A DNA stretch of 25,535 bases from Chara braunii (lineage: Eukaryota; Streptophyta; Charophyceae; Charales; Characeae). This document shows positions 19,814-25,535 of the stretch, piece by piece. The position numbers and the translations under genes were made by a program. The notes under the pieces are model-generated. The model searched no databases, had not been told where the DNA came from, and worked only from the letters and a program-made list of their open reading frames with translations. Position 1 is the first letter of the stretch. The number at the start of each line of letters is the position of its first letter. Location of the stretch: assembly GCA_003427395.1 (NCBI GenBank), contig BFEA01000067.1, forward strand, positions 1,951,954 to 1,977,488, read 5' to 3'.

Positions 19814-19944
19814 ATCATATGGGGCCTCGCGCCAGTACTCACCAAAATGTGCAAAATGAGAATGAATCTTCCGCTAGAACATGGAAGTGTACACCACCAG
19901 TCTTTTGTGCATGTGACGAGTTGTGGAGCGAAGCCCCATATGAT
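19814..19944. repeat. 131-bp fold-back (MITE- or pre-miRNA-like)
   Basis: The ends ATCATATGGGGC (19814-19825) and GCCCCATATGAT (19933-19944) are perfect 12-bp complements. Pairing continues imperfectly inward for about 40 bases per arm: CGC/GCG, CCA with TGG, ACTC with GAGT, and GCAAAA with CTTTTGTGC. No target-site duplication is visible. Confidence 0.78.
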
Positions 19945-20134
19945 GGTAGTAAACGGAATACAATGAGAGGAGATTAGCAAAAAGGGTTCAAGGATTAAGC
20001 ATATAGCCAAGAGAAGGAGAAGAATAGCAAGAAATTGTTCTGCAGATGAGAATAAGATAAGCATCACAACAATAACGACAATTTCCCTGCAACGAGTGAC
20101 TGATCGCCTCGCTCGGATACGTATACTGTCACAC
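19945..20134. other. Unassigned DNA upstream of LTR fragments
   Basis: No gene recognised. It ends in ACTGTCACAC, which looks like an LTR end. Confidence 0.4.
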
Positions 20135-20147
20135 TGTGAATCAGAGC
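20135..20147 (+). mobile_element. Degenerate primer-binding site after LTR-like end
   Basis: TGTGAATCAGAGC follows CTGTCACAC, the same arrangement as the copies at 20203 and 20755. It differs at three positions from the plant iMet site TGGTATCAGAGC, one of them an inserted base. Confidence 0.55.
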
Positions 20148-20189
20148 GCGAAGGGGAAAAAAAGCAAAACAAGGAAAGGAAAAGAAGGT

Positions 20190-20345
20190 ATATATTGTCA
20201 CATGATATCAGAGCCCCTAAGCGAAAAAAACAAAAAAACAAAAAAATCTTAAATTCGTTTTTAATCTTCTTCCTTACAACTCCCCCTGTTCAGAACCTCT
20301 TGCGTACAAGGCCGCCCACGTGGATGTAGGTTGAGCGGCGGCTGC
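20190..20345 (+). mobile_element. LTR end, primer site and leader fragment
   Basis: TATATATTGTCACA (LTR-like end, ending CA at 20202) is followed directly by TGATATCAGAGCCCC (20203-20217), one mismatch from the plant iMet primer-binding site TGGTATCAGAGCC. After an A-rich linker comes the leader: CCCCCTGTTCAGAACCTCTT, GCGTACAAGGCC and CACGTGGATG. GCCGCC (20311-20316) pairs with GGCGGC (20337-20342). No gag-pol frame follows. Confidence 0.75.
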
Positions 20346-20397
20346 CCCCACCCCCGTGTGTCATATCGACCCACTTGCACACAGCCAAAAGGCAAAG

Positions 20398-20589
20398 AGG
20401 CAAAGAAGAGAGGAAGGGAACAGCCAAATGAAACAAATAGAACAGAGGGAAACAAGACAGATCCCAGATGACAAGTCCCACATGCAAGCACCNCCCAGGC
20501 AAAGAAGAGAGGAAGGGAACAGCCAAATGAAACAAATAGAACAGAGGGAAACAAGACAGATCCCAGATGACAAGTCCCACATGCAAGCA
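20398..20589. repeat. Exact 93-bp duplication across a one-base gap
   Basis: 20398-20490 and 20497-20589 are identical. The six bases between them are CC, N (20493) and CCC. An identical overlap on both sides of an N most simply reflects two contig ends that were placed side by side without being merged. Confidence 0.92.
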
Positions 20590-20747
20590 ACGCCCGCTCC
20601 GTCAAAGGCCAAACAGAGGGACAAGACCACCCAGGACAAGACATAAAAAAGCGACGATCCACAGTGTGACAACCAAGAAAAAAAGAGAAGACAATCCTGG
20701 ATGACGATTCCCACATACAGGCACCGCCCCGCCTCTCAAAAGGCCTT
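20590..20747. other. LTR-like upstream sequence
   Basis: CCTGGATGACGATTCCCACA (20697) resembles CCCAGATGACAAGTCCCACA (20463 and 20562), and AGGCC follows in each context. These may be decayed copies of the same LTR region. Confidence 0.5.
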
Positions 20748-20850
20748 GTCACATTGGAAATCGGAGCGCAAAGGCGGAAAAAGACAAAACAAGAAAAAGA
20801 AAAAGAAGGAAAGCCCCACCTGTTCGTCACCTCTTACGTACAAGGCCAGC
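20748..20850 (+). mobile_element. LTR end, primer site and leader fragment, cut by a gap
   Basis: CTTGTCACAT then TGGAAATCGGAGCG (20755-20768), an A-rich linker and CCCCACCTGTTCGTCACCTC with ACGTACAAGGCCAGC. It is nearly identical to the minus-strand copy at 17775-17918. The sequence stops at an N (20851) in the middle of the leader hairpin and different sequence follows, so the join is doubtful. Confidence 0.7.
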
Positions 20851-20851
20851 N
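20851..20851. other. Single-N assembly gap
   Basis: The leader sequence is interrupted here and what follows does not match the other leader copies. Confidence 0.8.
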
Positions 20852-21759
20852 GGCAGATTCCTTCCCTGCAGAGTCTAGGGCTTGGGATGTCCTGGACAAG
20901 GACCTTGAATCCCGGCCCAGGACCAACGTCCGACTATAAAAATTTCTAAAAAGCAAAGGATAAAAGAGGATCTCCCTTTTCTCTCAAATGCATAATCTGT
21001 TTAACCCTTACGTGCGGTCACAATAGGCAGCACGAAACACTCAAGACATATATATACACATATGTATAGAGGGTTATTAATATAGGACGATCACTTCTCA
21101 CAGTCACAGTGTGACCCCTCTCAGCCATATATTTGTATGTGATCGCAGACAATTAAATCCAGAGTCCGAACCACAAACACACTTGCAATCACATCAAAGA
21201 TCCAACAAAAGTTCAAGCGCTACACGGGGTCAACTTCAACCGTTCTCTATGCTCATACCCCTCGCTTTAGCCATACAAACCTCACTCTTGTGCAACTCCC
21301 AAAAAAATAAATACTCAGTACTTTTGTTAAATGACCATTCAATAAAGTCCGGGTGAAAACACAATGAAACAATTCAAACCACAGGGCTAAAGCCTTTAGG
21401 TTGAGTGACAAGAGTGGATTGGAGTTGAATAGTAAACCGACGAATCGACAACCGGCCTGTTATCAATGATAACAGAAGATGACCCTCAAGGGATCAAACA
21501 GAATCTAGTCCGGAACTTGAATCAAACGATCAAGAGGACCTGTAACACATGACATGTCAATGCCCCAGGCTAAACCTGTAAGTCCATGGAGAACAATCTC
21601 CATATCATGATCTTACCCAAATCATCATAGCTAACTATATCTAAGCCTACCTCTAAGTAAGTGCCCAAAGAAAGGTAGACTCATGACAAAATCTCTCATA
21701 TTCAGAGTGGACTACCAGAATTGCCACCTGTCAAAATATAATTTATCTCCTTTAAACTA
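20852..21759. other. Unassigned DNA, becoming AT-rich
   Basis: No gene recognised. An 81-codon frame at 21111-21356 has no domain character. From about 21360 the composition shifts to the AT-richer block that holds the repeats below. Confidence 0.5.
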
Positions 21760-22320
21760 AGAAAATTTTGGCAGCGTTTTCCATAGGAAAGGTGTCTTTC
21801 CATAATTTATATAACTTCAAATATGAAAGCAGAAATAATCTTTAGCTCTGGAAAGTCAAATTTTGTCTAACTCCCTGAATTAGTAAAAATTTGGGCAACA
21901 CTCCCTTTAGAAAGGAAGACTTTCCAGATTTATACTAAGTCAGATATAAACTTCAAAGACAACTTGAGTTCAACTTAGACAAGATTTAGCTAATTCCTTA
22001 GTTTTGCAGAAATTTTGGCAGCATTCCCTTTAGAAAAGTGCTTTGTCAAAATTTATAGAAAGCTAAGTCCAGAATTTGAGAATAACTTTGACTTCTCAAG
22101 GTTCAATTTTGTCTAACTCCCTGAATTAGCAAAAATTTGGATAACACTTCCTTTAGAAAGGGAGACTTTACAGATTTTTACTAACTCAGATATAAAAAAA
22201 AGACAAGTTAAACTCTGACAAGTCAAAAGTTGACTAACTTTTTGGATTTGTAGAAATTTCGGCAGCACTTCCCGTAGAGAAAGTAGCTTGCCAAGATTTG
22301 TACAAAGCCAAGCATAAAAA
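21760..22320. repeat. ~123-bp repeat, five copies in alternating A/B types
   Basis: The core AAATTT-GG-AACAC/GCAGC-TTCC followed by TAGAAA recurs at about 21771, 21895, 22018, 22141 and 22262, spaced 121-124 bp. Copies 2 and 4 share TCTAACTCCCTGAATTAG, AGACTTTCCAGATTT-TACTAA and TCAGATATAAA. Copies 1, 3 and 5 share GGCAGC and CTTT-CCA/GCCAAGATTT-like tails. The array therefore has a higher-order period of about 246 bp. From memory, similar 'AAATTTCGGCAGC..TTCCC' runs occur in non-coding parts of plant Ty3/gypsy elements; I could not verify this. Confidence 0.8.
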
Positions 22321-22601
22321 AAGATCCCAGAAAATGCAATAATTGATCTAGGTAAAAAAACGTTACTACAGAAAATGCAGAAATTGAAGCTAACTCCTAT
22401 CGCTCTAGCACGTGGCGAATAACTAAAGCAACTACCCATCAAACTGAAACTCAAACCAAGTATTAGCCTCACTCAGTCACATGCAGGCCAAACCACAAAG
22501 GTAAGTACTATCGTTATCCCAAAGTATACCTGAACAAACAATAGTTCATGATCTTTCAATGCTTTATCCCCTTATACCCAGCTTACATAAGGCATAAGGC
22601 C

Positions 22602-23467
22602 AGGCCACACAAACTTATGGAATGTGCCTAACTTAGCCATTGAATATACACAAAACAAAGGACACAACTACTTCTTTTCTTCTTTGGGCATATGACTAGA
22701 TCATTTTAGTCGCTCTGAACTGTTTAAAATATCCAAATTATATATATCTGTCTTCCCTTTGTCTTTTAAGGCTGCATAGGACTGAACTAACTTAAGTTCA
22801 ACCTGCCCCAACTTACCACCAGTTATATTCTTAATTATACTCTCTTAAAGTTGTGATAGGCTATAGTCAGACCACCGAAACTTATAGAACGGCCTGACTA
22901 GCCTGTTCTTAAATAGAATAATAATAGGATATAGCCAAGTTATAACCTTTGGGTTTCAGCATGTGCGGGGCTTTGAGTCAGACCACCTGAACTTACAGAA
23001 CAGTCTGGCTCTCCACCTGATCCAGCTGTGCGTGACATTGGGCTAGATCACCTGAACTTACAGAATGATCTGCCCTCTGTCAGGTTCATTATCTCATAAT
23101 AAAAGCATGAAGAGACTAAGTCACCTAAACTTATAGAACGGCTTAGACCTCCTCATTCAGAACCAAATAAATTTGGGAAAACCCAAAATAAACAAGGCGA
23201 CCAAGGCACCTGAACTTACAGAATGCACTTGGACCATGAAAAGTCAACCCCAGTCAGCCCTCCCAAGTCAGAGCAGTCAGGTCACCTAAACTTATAGAAC
23301 AGCCTGACCCTCCATGCAAACCACATCACTGGGTCTCCCCAAACTTATGGGGACTTCCCAGCCTTCAGAGCAATCAGACCCCCTAAACTTATAGAAGGGT
23401 CTGACGCTCTACTCAAGCCAAAATAAACATAGCACTGGGTCTCCCAAAACTTATGGGGACTTCCCAG
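22602..23467. repeat. Array of eleven short hairpins with a shared AACTTA loop
   Basis: Stems (left/right): 22602-22608/22624-22629; 22783-22788/22795-22800; 22864-22870/22894-22900; 22975-22983/23003-23011; 23040-23049/23067-23075; 23116-23122/23140-23146; 23201-23208/23224-23232; 23276-23282/23302-23308; 23329-23340/23349-23361; 23374-23381/23397-23404; 23435-23445/23456-23467. Loops contain AACTTA, in most copies CCTAAACTTATAGAAC or CCTGAACTTACAGAA. Stem sequences differ (TAGTCAG, GAGTCAGAC, GTCAGGT, TCAGACCC, CCAAGGCA, CTGGG) but are self-complementary at 5-9 positions, some with one bulge, mismatch or G-T pair. Spacing is irregular (about 45-180 bp), so this is not a plain tandem repeat. 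Confidence 0.85.
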
Positions 23468-23754
23468 CCTTAATGGCCTAGTCAACCCTCATGCAAAATA
23501 GTTTTCCCATCCAGCCTTCCCCCAGATGCATTTCCTTTTAACAGTCTGCTTTCATACAATCAACAAAGTTGAAACTAAGATTGAGCAAACATTCCTTTAC
23601 TTGATCTGATTCAGTGTCCTGAAAGTCAAACAAAGGTCAAAGTAAGGCTGCACACCATATACTCGTCAAGGATGCAATGGTTAGTACAGATAGGGATTAT
23701 AGCTGGGCTTATAAAGGGGAAAGGATACTTAACTTTCAGTTCCCTGCCTCCAGA
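23468..23754. other. Unassigned DNA up to adapter
   Basis: No gene recognised. GCTTATAAAGGGG at 23707 resembles a TATA box but is cut off 50 bases later by adapter sequence. Confidence 0.5.
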
Positions 23755-23792
23755 CTGTCTCTTATACACATCTAGATGTGTATAAGAGACAG
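23755..23792. other. Embedded Tn5 mosaic-end junction (mate-pair adapter)
   Basis: CTGTCTCTTATACACATCT (23755-23773) is followed directly by its reverse complement AGATGTGTATAAGAGACAG (23774-23792). This is the Nextera mate-pair circularisation junction, not genomic DNA. The sequences on its two sides were fragment ends joined in vitro. Confidence 0.98.
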
Positions 23793-24127
23793 CCCTCTGC
23801 CCCCCTCTCCCCCCCTCTCCGCAGGGCCATCGATTCCCTCAGATATCATTGCAATCAAAAGGATCTGTTAGTGATGTTCTGCGAGCTGTCAGCAACAACG
23901 CAGTTCCCTTCCCTCCCCCCCCGCCTATAGCCTCCAGCCGCCTTCTATATTTCCTTTTCGCTTTTTTCCTACCTCAACCTTTTTTTTTTTTAAATCGGGC
24001 GGTGCTAGAGGTGCTGGTATGAGCAGACACCGCTTTCCTGCCTCCAACCTGGCTTTTTTTTTTTTTTTTTTTTTTTTTCCTTTGGCCTCCACAACCCCGT
24101 TCTGGGGACCGACGGGGGGTTCATTAG
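23793..24127. other. Unassigned DNA with poly(T) run
   Basis: Pyrimidine-rich start, an 11-T run near 23980 and a 25-T run at 24054-24078. A 138-codon minus frame (23925-24341) crosses the T runs as poly-Lys and has no domain. A poly(T) could be the tail of a minus-strand retroposon, but I found no A/B boxes or target duplication. Confidence 0.5.
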
Positions 24128-24270
24128 CCAATTCCAACCCCCCGTTGTAGCCACACCATGGCTCCCGCGAGGGTCCCAGACACCCTCGCGAATGGCCATT
24201 CCGAGCGCGTATAAAGGAGGTCAGACCGAGGAGCTTCCTTGCGCTATTCTCTCTCATCACCTCTCTCACT
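24128..24270 (+). promoter_or_regulatory. Candidate Pol II promoter: CCAAT, dyad, TATA, pyrimidine patch
   Basis: CCAAT lies at 24128-24132. A perfect 9-bp dyad CGCGAGGGT/ACCCTCGCG (24166-24174 and 24182-24190) is 19 bases before TATAAAGG (24210-24217). A CT-rich patch at 24244-24270 sits where plant Y-patch and start regions usually fall. Order and spacing are plausible for a plant or LTR promoter. Transcription would begin near 24240. Confidence 0.5.
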
Positions 24271-24283
24271 TGTTGCCTGCCGC

Positions 24284-24313
24284 ATGTGCCCCTGCGCTCC
24301 CACACACCTCTAA
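24284..24313 (+). other. Possible upstream ORF (9 codons)
   Basis: An ATG in the presumed leader opens nine codons then TAA. It ends 72 bases before the main ATG, so it could reduce downstream translation if the promoter is real. Confidence 0.25.
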
Positions 24314-24385
24314 ACCTATCGCTGTTACAAAGTCCATTCACTTACATACAGCTTACAGGCCCATCTATACTTAACCACAGACACC

Positions 24386-24553
24386 ATGAATTTTTTGGGT
24401 TTTCCACTTAGGGCGGGCATTGCTTCGTCACGCCTTGAGGAGCAGACTGATCCTGATGTGATCACAACGGAGAAACGGAAGTCCATCGCAGGGAGAAAAA
24501 GCTCCCCCGCTAGCTATCAGCGGCGCCACCTGGAAGTTCGTGATTTTATGTAG
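24386..24553 (+). CDS. Short ORF downstream of the TATA promoter, function unknown
   Basis: A 55-codon frame starts MNFLGFPLRAGIASS and ends HLEVRDFM before TAG. I chose this start because it is the first non-upstream-ORF ATG after the promoter and sits in ACACCATGA, a reasonable initiation context. The product would be small and hydrophilic, with a basic middle (EKRKSIAGRK), no membrane segment and no domain I know. A consensus-like acceptor, TTCTGTTTTGCAG, at 24669-24681 suggests that the ORF may be a first exon. A GT at 24550, just before the stop, would join to a frame open for about 46 more codons, but that donor (TAT|GTAGAT) is weak. It may also be a chance frame, or part of an LTR element. 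Confidence 0.3.
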   Translation: MNFLGFPLRAGIASSRLEEQTDPDVITTEKRKSIAGRKSSPASYQRRHLEVRDFM

Positions 24554-24668
24554 ATAATCCTTAAACCGCAACCGAGGGGAAGGTTTCCTTCTTTCTCTTA
24601 AATACTAGCAAGTCCCCTTCTCCCTGCGAATGCACTGCTGCCTAACCCACTTTCCCTAAATCATCACC

Positions 24669-24681
24669 TTCTGTTTTGCAG
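24669..24681 (+). promoter_or_regulatory. Candidate 3' splice acceptor
   Basis: TTCTGTTTTGCAG, preceded by CCTAAATCATCACC with a branch-point-like CTAAAT. It matches the plant acceptor consensus well, but the donor is uncertain. Confidence 0.35.
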
Positions 24682-24689
24682 ACGTATAA

Positions 24690-24944
24690 GAATGCAGGGT
24701 TCAAAACCATATAAAGGTCATTCCACCTGGCAACGCAGGGGCCAATGGCGCTCCTATACATGCGGTCCCATACTACACCTGCATCTAGACAATCCGTCGT
24801 CATTTGCCGACTGCGTTACCATGCGCCATCATTAATCTACCCATCGGCCACGTCATTCTGCCTGTCTTTCGGTCACGTCATTCTGCCACGTCATTCCTTA
24901 TTCGAGTATGCGGTAGGATAAGATCGTGCAAGACACCAAAAATG
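24690..24944. other. Unassigned DNA
   Basis: ACGTCATTCTGCC and close variants recur at about 24848-24900 as a small direct repeat. CCATATAAAGG at 24707 is TATA-like. No gene recognised. Confidence 0.45.
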
Positions 24945-25047
24945 AGAAGAAGAAGAAGAAGAAGACACTAGAAGAAGTAGACACTAGAAGAAGACGACAC
25001 TAGAAGAAGAAGAAGACGCTAGAAGAAGAAGAAGACACTAGAAGATG
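24945..25047. repeat. GAA-rich minisatellite
   Basis: Irregular units of GACACTAGAAGAAGAAGAA with varying numbers of GAA. A further GACACTAGAAG occurs at 25112. Confidence 0.9.
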
Positions 25048-25463
25048 AGGGAGAAGAACCTGTAGACAACGAAAATGGAAAATGATCAATCTCGCACCTT
25101 ACGTGAGAGAAGACACTAGAAGCGAATAAGCCCCCTTTCCAGAACGGCCGGCTAGACCAGAGCTCAGCGAGCATGAAGATGTCGAACAGAACCACGCATT
25201 TGCTGCAGCCTTCCTCGCCTTGATCTTCCTCATCCGCACTTACTCGCATTCCTTCCCGACGACAAATAACGTCCACAACCCGCCCACGTAAATCTACCCT
25301 CTCCCTCGATGATACCATTTGCAAGTGGTGTAAGATCGAATCGCTGGACTCTTTGTTGGCCACACCCTTGCCAGATCCCGACGAGGGTGAGATCGGGGGA
25401 CACGACCCGCCACGTGTCGTCCCTGTTCTCTCCTTACTACCTCCTCCTCCTCCTCCGTTATTC
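25048..25463. other. Unassigned DNA up to second adapter
   Basis: A 153-codon minus frame crosses this stretch, but its first residues (MCIRDR) are a translation of the adapter. No gene recognised. Confidence 0.55.
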
Positions 25464-25501
25464 CTGTCTCTTATACACATCTAGATGTGTATAAGAGACA
25501 G
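25464..25501. other. Second embedded Tn5 mosaic-end junction
   Basis: The same 19+19-base junction as at 23755: CTGTCTCTTATACACATCT (25464-25482), then AGATGTGTATAAGAGACAG (25483-25501). Confidence 0.98.
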
Positions 25502-25535
25502 GGAGAGAGAGAGAGACCAACAAATGGCTCTCCTC
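25502..25535. repeat. Exact 34-base copy of 4206-4239
   Basis: The bases after the adapter (GGAGAGAGAGAGAGACCAAC onward to CTCTCCTC) are identical to 4206-4239 in the GA cassette. Most likely this is the other end of a circularised mate-pair fragment and not local genomic sequence. Confidence 0.9.

Noticed and set aside
20261-20830. 189-codon minus-strand frame
   Set aside because: It crosses the N and the exact 93-bp duplication, so it repeats its own segment. It overlaps LTR leader fragments.
22602-23467. CRISPR array
   Set aside because: The conserved part is a hairpin loop with changing stems, the spacing is irregular, and there are no cas genes or prokaryotic features.
23755-23792. Natural transposon end or palindromic regulatory site
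   Set aside because: The 38-base palindrome is exactly the doubled Tn5 mosaic end used in mate-pair libraries and occurs twice without variation.
25019-25480. 153-codon minus-strand frame
   Set aside because: Its N-terminus MCIRDR is the translation of the embedded adapter, and it then runs through trinucleotide repeats.

Overview
This window looks like repeat-dominated, essentially gene-free nuclear DNA from a plant (land plant or close relative). The plant call rests on four near matches to the classic plant LTR-retrotransposon primer-binding site (complement of the 3' end of plant initiator tRNA-Met, TGGTATCAGAGC), each placed just after an LTR-like end (TGTCACA). Long (GA)n/(CT)n microsatellites, tRNA-derived SINEs and a CCAAT/TATA/pyrimidine-patch promoter agree with it. 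The species cannot be named. No reading frame in the window carries a protein domain I recognise.

Layout. 1-5.8 kb: unassigned DNA with short tandem duplications, a long pyrimidine tract and (GA)n blocks. 5.8-6.7 kb: a diverged duplication in which one copy carries a minus-strand SINE and the other is an empty site. 6.7-12.7 kb: unassigned DNA with small duplications and A-rich tracts. 12.7-13.0 kb: a complete tRNA-derived SINE with a 10-bp target-site duplication. 13.07-15.03 kb: a cluster of fold-back elements with shared ends, one expanded into 123-bp tandem units. 15.3-19.7 kb: unassigned DNA, CpG-rich in parts, with a 33-G run and CT microsatellites. 17.8 kb (minus) and 20.1-20.9 kb (plus): degenerate LTR-end/primer-site/leader fragments. 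21.4-23.75 kb: an AT-richer block with a 123-bp repeat in alternating A/B types, then an array of eleven short hairpins with a shared AACTTA loop and different but self-complementary stems. 23.8-25.5 kb: a TATA promoter with a short ORF, a GAA-rich minisatellite and the window end.

Assembly quality matters here. Two perfect Tn5 mosaic-end junctions (Nextera mate-pair circularisation adapters) are embedded at 23755-23792 and 25464-25501. The 34 bases after the second are identical to 4206-4239, as expected if a mate-pair junction read had been built into the contig. A single N at 20493 is flanked by an exact 93-bp duplication. Linkage across these points should not be trusted.

The best candidate for something undescribed is the hairpin array at 22602-23467: the loop is kept while the stems change sequence and still pair. 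Next are the fold-back family at 13-15 kb and a covarying stem in the LTR leader fragments.
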